Shown here one piece after another: positions 29,669 through 39,151 of a DNA stretch of 64,000 nucleotides. The first letter of the stretch is position 1, and the number at the start of each line of letters is the position of its first letter. The position numbers and the translations under genes are program-made. Source of the stretch: Phytomonospora endophytica (GTDB lineage: Bacteria; Actinomycetota; Actinomycetes; Mycobacteriales; Micromonosporaceae); assembly GCF_014202425.1 (NCBI RefSeq), contig NZ_JACHGT010000007.1, positions 124,001-188,000 of the forward strand, read 5' to 3'. The notes under the pieces were generated by a model. It was not told the origin of the DNA. It saw nothing but the letters and a program-made list of their open reading frames with translations, and did no database searches.

Positions 29669-32377
29669 TCAGTGGGCGGCCGAGTCCCAGTCGGCGCCGA
29701 CACCGACCGATACGTCGAGGGGCACGGAGAGTTCGCAGGCAGCGGCCATTTCGGCGCGGACGAGCGCCTCAAGTCGATCTCGCTCACCCGGTGCGACTTC
29801 GAGCACAAGTTCGTCGTGAACCTGAAGAAGAACCCGCGAACGCAGGCCCGCCTCGCCGATCGCGCGGTCCACGGCGAGCATGGCGATCTTCATGACGTCG
29901 GCCGCCGAGCCCTGGATGGGCGCGTTGAGGGCGGCGCGCTCGGCCATCTCCCGCAGCTGACGGTTGTCGCTGGTCAGCTCGGGGAGGTAGCGGCGACGAC
30001 CGAAGATCGTCTCGGTGTAGCCCTCGCGGCGGGCGACCTCGACGACCGAGCGGAGGTAGTCCCGCACGCCGCCGAAGCGCTCGAAGTACTCCTCCATGAG
30101 GCCGCGGGCCTCTTCGGCGGAGATGCCCAGCTGCTGGGAGAGTCCGTAAGACGACAGTCCGTAGGCGAGGCCGTAGGACATGGCCTTGATCTTGCGGCGC
30201 ATCTCGGCGTCGACGTCGGCCGGGGCGACCTCGAAGACGCGGGAGGCGACGGTGGTGTGCAGGTCCTCGCCGGAGGCGAAGGCGCCGATGAGGCCCTCGT
30301 CGGCCGACAGGTGCGCCATGATCCGCATCTCGATCTGGCTGTAGTCGGCCGTCATGAGCTCCTGGTGGCCCGCGCCGACGACGAAGGCGCGGCGGATGAG
30401 GCGGCCCTCGTCGGTGCGGATCGGGATGTTCTGCAGGTTCGGGTCGGTCGACGACAGACGGCCGGTGGCCGCGACGGTCTGCTGGAAGGTCGTGTGGATC
30501 CGGCCGTCGTCGGCGACGGCGGCCAGCAGCCCGGCGACGGTCGTCTTGAGCTTGTCGACCTCGCGGTAGCGCAGCAGGTGCAGCAGGACCGGGTGCTCGG
30601 TCTTGATGTGCAGCTGGCGCAGGGCCTCGGCGTCGGTGGTGTAGCCGGTCTTGGTGCGCTTGGTCTTGGGCAGGCCCAGCTTGTCGAAGAGGATCGCCTG
30701 GAGCTGCTTGGGCGAGCGCAGGCTGAACTGCTCGCCGATGACGTCGATGGCGGCCTGCTCGGAGTTGCGGGCGTCGGCGGCGAAGCGCGAGTCGAGCTCG
30801 TCGAGGTAGGCGGTGTCGGCGGCGATGCCGGCGCGTTCCATCTCGGCGAGGACGGTGACCAGCGGCAGCTCGATCTCGGCGAGGAGGCGGGTGCCGTTGG
30901 TGCGTTCGAGCTCGGTGTCGAGGACCTCGGCGAGGTCGAGGACGGCGCGGGCGCGGCGGATGAGGGCCTGTTCGGCGGCGTCGGCCGGGCCCTCGTCGAG
31001 CATGGCGTCCAGGGTCGGCTGTGCGCTTTCCTCGGTGGCGGCGTCGAGTTCGCGGCGGAGGTAGCGCTGGGAGAGCTCGTCGAGGCCGTAGTTGCGGCGG
31101 TCGGGGCGGACCAGGTAGGCGGCGAGGGCGGTGTCGGCGGCGAGTCCGCCGAAGGGCCAGCCGCGGGCCGCGGAGGCGAGGAGGACGGGCTTGGCGTCGT
31201 GCACGATCTTGGGGCGCTCGGGGTCGGCGAGCCAGGCGGCGACGGCCTGCTCGTCCTTCGGTTCGAGGGCGGCCGGGTCCCACCAGGCGGCCTCTTCGCC
31301 GGAGGCGACGGCCATGGCGGTCAGGTCGCCGGTGCCGCGGCCGAAGGTGCCGGTGACGGCGAGGGCGGCGCGCTGCCCGGGGGCGGTGTTCGCGTCGAGC
31401 CAGGCGGCGACCTCGCCGGAGGCGAGGACGGTGCCGGTGATCTGCTCGACGGGCTCGGCGGCGGCGCGCTCGGCCATCTCACCGACGGCCTTGTCGCCGA
31501 GGGTCTGGGCGATCCGGTCGCCGAGGACGCGGAACTCCAGGGAGTCGAAGAGTTCGGAGACCTCGGAGCGGTCCCAGCCGCGCCACTCCAGCTCGGCCGG
31601 GCCGGCTTCGAGCTCGACGTCGGTGAGGAGGCGGTTGACCTGGGAGTTGCGGAGGACGTCGCCGAGGTGGGCGCGGAGGTTCTCCCCCGCCTTGCCCTTG
31701 ATGGCGTCGACCTCGGCGACGATGCCGTCGAGGGAGCCGTAGGTGGTGATCCACTTCGCGGCGGTCTTGGGACCGACGCCGGGGACACCGGGGAGGTTGT
31801 CGCTCTTCTCGCCGACGAGGGCGGCGAGGTCGCGGTAGCGCTCGGGGGTGACGCCGTACTTCTCCTCCACGGCGGGCGGGGTCATGCGGGCGAGGTCGGA
31901 CACGCCCTTCTTGGGGTAGAGCAGGGTGACGTCGGCGTCGACGAGTTGGAGGGCGTCGCGGTCGCCGGAGCAGATGAGCGTCGTGAAACCGGCGGCGGTC
32001 GCCTGGGTGGAGAGGGTGGCGATGATGTCGTCGGCCTCGAAGCCCTCTTTGCGCAGGGCGGTGATGCCCATGGACTCCAGGACGTCGCCGATGAGCTCGA
32101 CCTGGCCCTTGAAGCTGGCCGGGGTCGCCGATCGGCCGTCTTTGTACTCGGCGTACATCGCGGTGCGGAAGGACACGCGGGAGACGTCGAAGGCGACGGC
32201 GACGTGGCTGGGCTTCTCGTCGCGGAGCAGGTTGATCAGCATCGAGGTGAAGCCGTAGACCGCGTTGGTGGTCTGCCCCGTCGAGGTGGCGAAGTTCTCC
32301 TCGGGCAGCGCGTGGAAGGCGCGGTATGCCAGGGAGTGTCCGTCGAGCAGGAGCAGCCGAGGTTTCGAGTTCGTCAC
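29669..32377 (-). CDS. polA: DNA polymerase I with degenerate proofreading domain
   Basis: 902 aa. Residues 1-300 are the 5'-nuclease (LLLDGHSLAYRAFHAL, GFEADDIIATLS, CSGDRDALQLV, H3TH VGPKTAAKWI). Residues about 310-520 have the 3'-5' exonuclease fold but lack the catalytic D-x-E, as in other actinobacterial Pol I. The polymerase domain carries DYSQIEMRIMAHLS (motif A), RRKIKAMSYGLAYGLS (motif B) and QVHDELVLE (motif C). Start GTG at 32377. Functions in repair and Okazaki processing. Confidence 0.97.
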   Translation of the reverse strand: MTNSKPRLLLLDGHSLAYRAFHALPEENFATSTGQTTNAVYGFTSMLINLLRDEKPSHVAVAFDVSRVSFRTAMYAEYKDGRSATPASFKGQVELIGDVLESMGITALRKEGFEADDIIATLSTQATAAGFTTLICSGDRDALQLVDADVTLLYPKKGVSDLARMTPPAVEEKYGVTPERYRDLAALVGEKSDNLPGVPGVGPKTAAKWITTYGSLDGIVAEVDAIKGKAGENLRAHLGDVLRNSQVNRLLTDVELEAGPAELEWRGWDRSEVSELFDSLEFRVLGDRIAQTLGDKAVGEMAERAAAEPVEQITGTVLASGEVAAWLDANTAPGQRAALAVTGTFGRGTGDLTAMAVASGEEAAWWDPAALEPKDEQAVAAWLADPERPKIVHDAKPVLLASAARGWPFGGLAADTALAAYLVRPDRRNYGLDELSQRYLRRELDAATEESAQPTLDAMLDEGPADAAEQALIRRARAVLDLAEVLDTELERTNGTRLLAEIELPLVTVLAEMERAGIAADTAYLDELDSRFAADARNSEQAAIDVIGEQFSLRSPKQLQAILFDKLGLPKTKRTKTGYTTDAEALRQLHIKTEHPVLLHLLRYREVDKLKTTVAGLLAAVADDGRIHTTFQQTVAATGRLSSTDPNLQNIPIRTDEGRLIRRAFVVGAGHQELMTADYSQIEMRIMAHLSADEGLIGAFASGEDLHTTVASRVFEVAPADVDAEMRRKIKAMSYGLAYGLSSYGLSQQLGISAEEARGLMEEYFERFGGVRDYLRSVVEVARREGYTETIFGRRRYLPELTSDNRQLREMAERAALNAPIQGSAADVMKIAMLAVDRAIGEAGLRSRVLLQVHDELVLEVAPGERDRLEALVRAEMAAACELSVPLDVSVGVGADWDSAAH

Positions 32378-32476
32378 AGCTGAAGAGCCTAGTGGGCGGG
32401 TGTGACGCTTTTCGGGTGGGCGGGTGTCGGGGCCCGGGCCGCGACGGGAGACAGGCGTCGCGGACCGGGCCCCGGG

Positions 32477-33343
32477 TCAGGCGGCGACGCGTGCGAGGCG
32501 GCGGCTGCGGACGGCGTGAGAGAGCGCGGCGGCCCAGACGGCGAGGATGAGGGCGTAGGCGCTGTAACGCAGCGGGTCCGGGGCCCCGGCGGCCACGAGG
32601 ATCGTGCGGGCGTTCGTGGCGATGATGAGCCCGCCGACGGCGAGGCCGAGGTAGTGCGAGGGCATGAGCCGGACGAGCCAGGCCGCGACCGGCGCGGCGA
32701 CGGCGCCCCCGACGAGGAGCGCGCCGACGATCTTCCAGTCGATGCCGCCGCCGAGGTGGAGGAGGAAACCGAGGCTCGCGGCGACCGCGACGGCGAACTC
32801 GGCGGTGTTGACGGTGCCGACGGCCTTGGCGGGCGCGAGCCGGTCGGTGGCGATGAGGGCGGGGGTGGCGACGGGGCCCCAGCCGCCGCCACCGGTCGCG
32901 TCGACGGCCCCCGCGAACAGGCCGAGAGGCGCCAGGAACCGTGTCCGCAACGGGTGCGGCGACGTCTGCTCACGTCGCCGCCCGCCCGCGAACCGCACCA
33001 GGATCGCCACGCCGAGGACCAGGAGGATCCCCGACATCCACGGCTTGGCGACGTCGCCGGGCAGGTTCGACAGGAGCGTCGCGCCGAGGAAGGCGCCCAC
33101 CGCGCCCGGCAGGCCGATGCGGACGGCGATGCGCCAGTCGACGTTGCGGAACCGCCAGTGCGCGACCCCCGAGGCCAGGCTCGTGCCGATCTCGGCGAGA
33201 TGGACGCTGGCCGACGCGACGGCCGGCGACAGCCCGGCGATGACCAGCATCGTGGAGCTGAAGACGCCGTAGCCCATGCCGAGGCCACCGTCGACGAGCT
33301 GCGCGGCCACGCCGATGACGGCGAGGATGATCAGGCTGGGCAC
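32477..33343 (-). CDS. TauE/SafE-family permease (sulfite/organosulfonate exporter type)
   Basis: 288 aa, about 8 TM helices, with the two-repeat TauE pattern: GGLGMGYGVFSSTMLVIAG in TM1 and a related GGGWGPVATPALIATDRL in the second half. GTG start with CCAGGAG upstream. Members move sulfite, sulfoacetate or related anions. The promoter contains CCTA-N9-TAGG (33363-33379), a weak dyad that might bind a sulfur-responsive regulator. Confidence 0.8.
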   Translation of the reverse strand: MPSLIILAVIGVAAQLVDGGLGMGYGVFSSTMLVIAGLSPAVASASVHLAEIGTSLASGVAHWRFRNVDWRIAVRIGLPGAVGAFLGATLLSNLPGDVAKPWMSGILLVLGVAILVRFAGGRRREQTSPHPLRTRFLAPLGLFAGAVDATGGGGWGPVATPALIATDRLAPAKAVGTVNTAEFAVAVAASLGFLLHLGGGIDWKIVGALLVGGAVAAPVAAWLVRLMPSHYLGLAVGGLIIATNARTILVAAGAPDPLRYSAYALILAVWAAALSHAVRSRRLARVAA

Positions 33344-33379
33344 GGGGACTCCTGGAGGTTCCCTAGTTATCCAATAGGA

Positions 33380-34111
33380 AATACAGACTAACCGGTGGGG
33401 GTGGTGAGGGGAAGGGCGTGTCGGGGATGTGTCTTGGGGGTGGGTGAGTGCGGTTTGCGGGTGGCGGGCCGCGTGAGGGCGTATGGGTGCGGCTCGCGGT
33501 CACGGGTGAGTTCGCAGGGCTGGCAGGCGTGAGGGCTTCGACCGGCGGCAGCCGCGGGCCCCGGCGTGCGATGTGGGCGGGGAGCACGGCCTGCCCACCT
33601 CCGGCCCGGGAAGGCGAGTGCGGGCGGTGTCCTCGTCTGCCCGATCTACGGGGGCGAGCACTGCGTGTGAGGCTCGCGAGAGTCACGGCCAGCCGCACGT
33701 CGCGGAGGCGGGCAAGCCGGCGCCTCAGCGGTGACGGGGGCGCCGCCTCACCCGCGCGAGCGCGACGCGACGTGCAGTCGGAGGCGCGCACTCGCCTGTG
33801 CGCAGACGCGTCGTGCGGCGTGCACGCGGTTCGCTTGAGCGGCGGGTGGCGAGTCCTGGGCGCGGCGATGTGGCGGGTGAAGCGTGGTTCGCCCGCCCGT
33901 CGGGAACGGTGAGGTCTCTGGGACGCGGAGGCAAGCGGCGGGCCAGCTCGGCTCCGGCTGCGGAGGGGATCCGGGTGACGACTCAGCCGTGGCGCATCGG
34001 AACGCACCTGCGAGACGACGGCTCGGCGAGCCGCCGGTAACGCGGTTCGGCGGACATCGGCCACAAGCCCCAAGGCACAGGAACGCACCCGACCCTCCCC
34101 CACCCAAACCA
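33380..34111. other. Gene-free stretch of about 0.73 kb
   Basis: Between the TauE promoter and the dps terminator I find no frame with a plausible start, codon pattern or known motif. The long minus-strand frame across it is Arg/Pro/Ser-rich and unlike a protein. No clear repeat shared with the 12.4-13.8 kb island was seen. It may be a decayed gene or a structured RNA; nothing supports either. Confidence 0.5.
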
Positions 34112-34135
34112 ACGGCCGCCCCTCGGGGCGGCCGT
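34112..34135 (-). terminator. Terminator of dps
   Basis: 10-bp perfect stem (34112-34121 with 34126-34135), 4-nt loop, 29 nt past the dps stop. Confidence 0.75.
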
Positions 34136-34164
34136 CGTCGGGTCGTGCGCCGGTGCGGGTCGGG

Positions 34165-34641
34165 TCAGCCGGCCGAGAGTTCGGCCTGCCACATCCAGTA
34201 CTGCTTCTCCAGTTCCTGGGTGATCCCGATCAGGATGTCCTGGCTCACCGGGTCCGGGTCCGCCGTGACGTCGATCCGCTGGCGCATGCGCTCGATGATC
34301 TTCGCGTAGGCGTCGATGAACAGCTCGATCACCTTCTGGTCGGTCAGCTGTCCCGAGTCGACCCCCGGCAGTCCGGTGCCCGACGCGACGGTCGCGGCGC
34401 GGGCGTCGGGTGCGACGCCTATCGCGACGGCGCGCTCGGCGACGGTGTCGGAGGCGAGCCGCGCGGCGTCGACGATCTCGTCGAGCTGGAGGTGCAGCGA
34501 GCGGAAGTTGCGCCCGTACACGTTCCAGTGCGCCTGCTTCCCCACCAGCGACAGGTCGACCAGGTCCACCAGGGCGCCCTGCAGCGCCTCGCCGGTGACC
34601 TTGCGGGCCTCATCGGACAACGGAGACTTGATAGTCGACAT
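34165..34641 (-). CDS. dps: Dps-family ferritin-like DNA-protection protein
   Basis: 158 aa four-helix-bundle protein that stores iron at an inter-subunit ferroxidase site. Visible ligands are in KQAHWNVYG (His), NFRSLHLQLDEIVDAARLAS (His/Asp/Glu). The ATG at 34641 gives the expected length; upstream frames are not family-like. GAAGGGCGGAAA precedes the start. Protects DNA in stationary phase and under oxidative stress. Confidence 0.9.
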   Translation of the reverse strand: MSTIKSPLSDEARKVTGEALQGALVDLVDLSLVGKQAHWNVYGRNFRSLHLQLDEIVDAARLASDTVAERAVAIGVAPDARAATVASGTGLPGVDSGQLTDQKVIELFIDAYAKIIERMRQRIDVTADPDPVSQDILIGITQELEKQYWMWQAELSAG

Positions 34642-34744
34642 GTGTGTTTCCGCCCTTCGTTTGTGTTCCCCACCCGCAACGCTAGTCACTCCCGATCTTG
34701 TGCCCGGCACTGTTCGAGAGATCCGCCACGGTGTTACCCGCCAC

Positions 34745-34756
34745 TGACATTTGTCA
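34745..34756. promoter_or_regulatory. Palindromic operator upstream of the ABC exporter operon
   Basis: TGACATTTGTCA, a 12-bp palindrome 59 nt before the ABC ATPase start and shortly upstream of the likely promoter. Palindromes of the TGAC-N4-GTCA type are typical of NarL/DesR regulators; the operon encodes such a regulator at 37598-38203. Confidence 0.5.
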
Positions 34757-34815
34757 TGCCCGGGCCATGACGCGCGGCATTCACGCCCGGCCCCGCGCGG
34801 ACGGATCGTGGAGCC

Positions 34816-35724
34816 ATGACACAGACAGCTCCCACCGGCACCGACGGCGCGGCCGTCCGGCTGACCGGTCTGCGCAAGTCCTTCGGCGACGTCCAGGCCG
34901 TCGCCGGCGTCGACCTGCACATCGCCGCGGGCGAGGTCGTCGCACTGCTCGGCCCCAACGGAGCGGGCAAGTCCACGACCGTCGACATGCTCCTGGGCCT
35001 GAGCACCCCCGACGCCGGCGAGGTGCGGATCTTCGGCCGGGCACCGCGCAAGGCCATCGGCGACGGCCTCGTCGGCGCGATGCTCCAGGACGCCGCCCTC
35101 CTCGACGACGCGACCGTCGCCGAGTCGGTCGCGCTCGTCGCGGCCCTCCACCGCAAACCGATGCCGGTCGCCGACGCGCTCGCCGCCGCCGGGGTCGCCG
35201 ACCTCGCCGCGCGCCGCTGCTCGAAGCTGTCGGGCGGCCAGAAGCAGCGCGTCCGCTTCGCCATGGCCCTGGTCGCCGACCCCGACCTCCTCGTCCTCGA
35301 CGAGCCGACGGTCGCCATGGACGTCGAGACCCGCCGCGACTTCTGGCAGACCATGCACAAGACCCGCCGCACGGTCCTGTTCGCCACCCACTACCTCGAC
35401 GAGGCCGAGCAGTTCGCCGACCGTGTCGTGCTCATGCGCGAGGGCCGCGTCATCGCCGACGGCTCCGTCGCCGACATCCGCGCCCACGTCACCGGCCGCC
35501 GCCTCACCGCCGTGGTCGACGCCCCCGACGCCGCCCGGCTGGCCGCCCTGCCCGGCGTCACCGACGTCGACGTGCGCGGCAACACGATCACCCTCGGCTG
35601 CGCCGACAGCGACCTCGCCGTCCGCGCCCTCCTCGCCGACCCCACCGCCCGCGACATCGAGATCACCGCCATGAGCCTTGAGGACGCCTTCCTGGCCCTC
35701 ACCACCGAAGGAGCCACCCGATGA
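34816..35724 (+). CDS. ABC transporter ATPase, DrrA/LnrL-like
   Basis: 302 aa. Walker A GPNGAGKST (about 50-58), signature LSGGQKQRV, Walker B LLVLDEPT and H-loop ATHYLDEA, followed by about 80 residues of C-terminal regulatory domain. ATG with GTGGAG upstream. The permease overlaps it by 4 nt (ATGA). Together with the kinase and regulator downstream this forms an export-and-sense operon of the YvfR-YvfU or linearmycin-resistance type. Confidence 0.92.
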   Translation: MTQTAPTGTDGAAVRLTGLRKSFGDVQAVAGVDLHIAAGEVVALLGPNGAGKSTTVDMLLGLSTPDAGEVRIFGRAPRKAIGDGLVGAMLQDAALLDDATVAESVALVAALHRKPMPVADALAAAGVADLAARRCSKLSGGQKQRVRFAMALVADPDLLVLDEPTVAMDVETRRDFWQTMHKTRRTVLFATHYLDEAEQFADRVVLMREGRVIADGSVADIRAHVTGRRLTAVVDAPDAARLAALPGVTDVDVRGNTITLGCADSDLAVRALLADPTARDIEITAMSLEDAFLALTTEGATR

Positions 35725-36461
35725 ACGCGCAGTACCTCCTGCTCGAATGCCGCCGGATCATGCGCTCGGGCCGCTTCCTGATCTTCAGCATGGTCATGCC
35801 CGCGGTGCTCTTCGTCCTCCTCGTCGGCATGTACGGCGGGAACGGCTCCACCTACGAGGACGGCAGCTCCGTCGCCGCCGCCATGATGGTCAGCATGGGC
35901 GCCTTCGGCGCGATGTCGGCCGCCCTGTCCACCGGTGCCCGCGTCGCCGTCGAACGCGGCAACGGCTGGCAGCGCCAGCTCCGCCTGACACCGATGAGCC
36001 CGGCGAGCTACCTCTACACCAAACTCATCGTCGCGATGCTCGTCGCCGTCCCCTCGATCGCGCTCGTCAGCGTCCTCGGCGCCACCGTCGAAGGCGTCAG
36101 CCTCAGCGCCGGCGGCTGGGTCATGGCGACCGCCGGACTGTGGCTCGGAGCCATCCCCTTCGCCGCCCTGGGCCTCCTCATCGGCCTGAGCATCCCCGCC
36201 GACAGCCTCCCGTCGGTCATGGGCCTGTCCTCGATGGTCCTTGGCATGCTCGGCGGCATGTGGATCCCCGCCCAGATCGCCCCCGACTGGCTCTCGGCGA
36301 TCATGAAGGCCACCCCGAGCTACTGGTTCACGCAACTCGGCCAGTCGGCCCTCTACGACAACAAGAACCTCCTCACCGCCATCGCCGTCCTGGCCGCCTA
36401 CACGATCGTCGCCGGACTCCTCAGCGCGCGGCGCTTCGTCACCAGCGCCCAGCGGGCATAG
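35721..36461 (+). CDS. ABC-2 type permease
   Basis: 246 aa, six TM helices, with an ABC-2 layout: an N-terminal amphipathic stretch, TM1 (FSMVMPAVLFVLLVGMYG), and the conserved region LPSVMGLSSMVLGMLGGMWIP before the last helices. It overlaps the ATPase stop by 4 nt, so its translation is coupled. It pumps an unknown hydrophobic compound. Confidence 0.9.
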   Translation: MNAQYLLLECRRIMRSGRFLIFSMVMPAVLFVLLVGMYGGNGSTYEDGSSVAAAMMVSMGAFGAMSAALSTGARVAVERGNGWQRQLRLTPMSPASYLYTKLIVAMLVAVPSIALVSVLGATVEGVSLSAGGWVMATAGLWLGAIPFAALGLLIGLSIPADSLPSVMGLSSMVLGMLGGMWIPAQIAPDWLSAIMKATPSYWFTQLGQSALYDNKNLLTAIAVLAAYTIVAGLLSARRFVTSAQRA

Positions 36462-36470
36462 TTGTCAACC

Positions 36471-37601
36471 GTGACCGGCGAAACCACCGCAGCCACCCGT
36501 CCCGACAAGGACGGGTGGCTCCGTCGCGCCAAGGGTTTCCGGCTCGCCGGAGTCGGCATCAGCGCCTTCTTCACCCTCTACCTGACCTCGCTGGCCGCCG
36601 AGGCCCTGGAGAGCAACCCGCACCACGTCCCCACCTGGCTCATCATCGGGCTCTACGCCGTCTACGGCGTCGTGTTCGTGTCGGTCCCGTTCCTCAGCGT
36701 CCGCACCAACGCGCGCTTCCGCGTCGGCGTCTTCGTGTTCCTGTTCGCGACCGCCACCGTCCTGGTGTGGCTCGGCGGCATCGGCACCGTCTTCGTGTTC
36801 ATCTACCCGATCAACATGCTCGCGTTCGCCGCGCCACTGCGGGTCGCGCTCACCGTCGACGTCGTCGTCCTCGGCGCCCTCGCCGTCGCCACCCTCGTCC
36901 TCGAAGACCGCGACACCGCCATGGGCCAACTCCTGCTCTTCGGTTCGCTGGCCATCGTCACCCTCCTCATGGGCCGCCTGATCCACACCAACCGCGCGCT
37001 CATCAAGGCCCACGACGAGATCGCCGGACTCGCCACGCGGGAGGAACGCAACCGCATCGCCCGCGACCTGCACGACATCCTCGGCCACACCCTGACCACC
37101 ATCACCGTCAAGGCCGCGCTCGCCCGCAGGCTCCTGGAATCGGGCGCCGACCACGCCGGGGAACGCGCCGAAACCGAGATCGCCGACGTCGAGCAGCTCG
37201 CCCGCCAGACCCTCGGGGAGGTCCGCGCGACCGTCTCCGGCTACCGCGAGACCAGCCTCGCCGGTGAACTCGCCGCGATCCGCGCGGCCCTCGCCGCCGC
37301 CGACATCGCCGCCGACCTGCCCAGCGCGATCGACGAGATCGACGAACCACAGCGCACCGCCTTCGCCTACGCCCTGCGCGAAGGCGTCACCAACGTCATC
37401 CGGCATTCCCACGCCGACCGCTGCACCGTCCGGATCGGACCCTCGCGGCTGGAGATCCACGACGACGGCCGCGGCGGGCACGCCCCGGCCGGCAACGGCC
37501 TCAACGGACTGCGCGAGCGCCTCTCGGCGATCGGGGCACTCCTGACGGCCGGTCCCGCACCCGACGGCGGCTACACACTCACCGTGAGGCTGGAGAAATG
37601 A
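36471..37601 (+). CDS. DesK/NarL-family sensor histidine kinase
   Basis: 376 aa. The first 180 residues hold about 4-6 TM helices with no large outside domain, so it probably senses the membrane or the transporter. HisKA_3 box RIARDLHDILGH with the phosphorylated His; HATPase G-box DDGRGGHAPAGNGLNGLRERL. GTG at 36471 is used; a TTG 9 nt earlier is possible. It ends in an ATGA overlap with the regulator gene. Confidence 0.88.
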   Translation: MTGETTAATRPDKDGWLRRAKGFRLAGVGISAFFTLYLTSLAAEALESNPHHVPTWLIIGLYAVYGVVFVSVPFLSVRTNARFRVGVFVFLFATATVLVWLGGIGTVFVFIYPINMLAFAAPLRVALTVDVVVLGALAVATLVLEDRDTAMGQLLLFGSLAIVTLLMGRLIHTNRALIKAHDEIAGLATREERNRIARDLHDILGHTLTTITVKAALARRLLESGADHAGERAETEIADVEQLARQTLGEVRATVSGYRETSLAGELAAIRAALAAADIAADLPSAIDEIDEPQRTAFAYALREGVTNVIRHSHADRCTVRIGPSRLEIHDDGRGGHAPAGNGLNGLRERLSAIGALLTAGPAPDGGYTLTVRLEK

Positions 37602-38203
37602 TCAGGGTCCTCATCGCCGACGACCAGGCGCTCGTGCGCGGTGCCCTGGCCAGCATGCTCGGCCTGGAGCACGACATCGAGATCGTCGCCCAGGCCGGCG
37701 ACGGCGACGCCGCGGTCGCCGCCGTCGCCGCGCACTCCCCCGACGTCGCGCTCATCGACGTCCAGATGCCCGGCACCGACGGCCTGACCGCCGCGGCGCG
37801 CATCGGCCGCGAGCATCCCTCGTGCCGGGTCATCATCTGCACGACCTTCGGGCGGCCCGGCTATCTGGCCCGCGCGATGGCGGCCGGGGCGCACGGCTTC
37901 ATCGTCAAGGACGCCCCGCCCGAGCAGCTCGCCGACGCCGTCCGGCGCGTCGCGGCGGGCCTGCGCGTGCTCGATCCCGCGCTCGCGGCGGAGTCCCTGT
38001 CGCACGGCGCGTGCCCGCTGACCGACCGCGAGCGCGACGTGCTGCGCGCCGCCGTGGAGGGCGGCACGATCCGCGACATCGCCCGTTCGCTGCACCTCAC
38101 CGACGGAACGGTCCGCAACCACCTGTCGTCGGCGATCGGGAAGACCGGCGCGCGGACGCGCGCCGAGGCCGCCCGCATCGCCGAGGACAAGGGATGGCTG
38201 TGA
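37598..38203 (+). CDS. NarL/DesR-family response regulator
   Basis: 201 aa. Receiver with acidic pair in IADDQALV, phosphorylated aspartate in LIDVQMPGTDG and lysine in VKDAPP. C-terminal LuxR-type HTH: LTDRERDVLRAAVEGG and RSLHLTDGTVRNHLSSAIGK. Coupled to the kinase by ATGA. It probably binds the palindrome upstream of the ABC genes and controls the operon. Its stop is one base from the convergent nucleotidyltransferase stop. Confidence 0.92.
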   Translation: MIRVLIADDQALVRGALASMLGLEHDIEIVAQAGDGDAAVAAVAAHSPDVALIDVQMPGTDGLTAAARIGREHPSCRVIICTTFGRPGYLARAMAAGAHGFIVKDAPPEQLADAVRRVAAGLRVLDPALAAESLSHGACPLTDRERDVLRAAVEGGTIRDIARSLHLTDGTVRNHLSSAIGKTGARTRAEAARIAEDKGWL

Positions 38204-38204
38204 G

Positions 38205-39020
38205 CTAGCGGCCGAGGGCCGCGCGGACGTCGGCGACCAGTGTCTCGGCCGCGTCGACTGTCGCCGAGATGTCCCCCGGGGTGGCGCCGACGGCACCGAG
38301 CAGGGCCGTGACGCGCCCACCGAAGCCGTCGACGGCGCCGAGTGCGTCGGTCGCGGCGACCATGCCCTTCTCGTTGATGAGCCAGCGTTCGGCGTGTGCG
38401 TGCAGGGCATGGCACAGGACGCCGACGACGCGGAAGAGGCAGCCCGCGGTGTAGGCGGGGTCGGTGCCCTTGGCCCCGTAGCGGGCGGAGGCGGTGAGGA
38501 AGTCGGCCTCCCAGAGCGCGTCGAGAAGTGCGTCACGGAGCGCCCGCGGGTATGCGGCGGTCGCGGCCTGGAGTTCGCGAAGTTCGCCGGTGGGGTCGGC
38601 GAGGATCCTGGCGAAGGCGACTTCGCCCGCGTAGGTGTGGGAGTAGAAGCCGAGCGGGTGGCCGGGCTGGACGGCGAGCTCGAAACGGCCGTCGCGGCAG
38701 TCGTTCCAGACGCGGTCCACGCGGTCGAGGTCGCGGTAGATCCAGTCGACACGCCACGCGCCGACGGTGAGCCAGCCGCCGCCGTCGACCCAGGGGCCCC
38801 AGCCGCCGGGTTCGGTGACCTCGGTGGACCGGCCGGAGACGTCGGCGGCGAGCGCGCGGAGGACGTCGACGTCGGGGCGGCCGCGGTAGTAGAGACCGAG
38901 GTCGATGTCGGAGTCGGGGCGGTGGGTCCCGCGAGCACGACTGCCGCCGAGGGTGACGGCGACGACGCCGGGTACCGATACGAGCCGATCGGCGACGGCC
39001 TTGAGTTCGGTGTCCTCCAC
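38205..39020 (-). CDS. Nucleotidyltransferase of the Pol-beta/MNT superfamily
   Basis: 271 aa. Residues 1-50 hold the signature GGSRARG followed by DSDIDLGLYY, the metal-binding D-x-D. The remainder is helical and contains a likely substrate-binding HEPN-like bundle. Family roles range from aminoglycoside adenylylation to toxin-antitoxin antitoxins; with no partner gene beside it, a metabolic or resistance role is only a guess. GTG start. Confidence 0.75.
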   Translation of the reverse strand: MEDTELKAVADRLVSVPGVVAVTLGGSRARGTHRPDSDIDLGLYYRGRPDVDVLRALAADVSGRSTEVTEPGGWGPWVDGGGWLTVGAWRVDWIYRDLDRVDRVWNDCRDGRFELAVQPGHPLGFYSHTYAGEVAFARILADPTGELRELQAATAAYPRALRDALLDALWEADFLTASARYGAKGTDPAYTAGCLFRVVGVLCHALHAHAERWLINEKGMVAATDALGAVDGFGGRVTALLGAVGATPGDISATVDAAETLVADVRAALGR

Positions 39021-39151
39021 GATGGGCAGTGTGCCCCACGGGGTGATCTTGCGGCAAGGATTTCACCTTCTCTTCAGCCGGTGTCAATACCGTTCCCGGC
39101 CCTCCCCCGGGCAAGCTGGGGCTTCCCACCCCGCCCCCACAGGACTGGACC

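Noticed and set aside
33363-34112. 249-codon minus-strand frame before the TauE promoter
   Set aside because: Low-complexity Arg/Pro/Ser composition, no Shine-Dalgarno, overlaps promoter and terminator elements.
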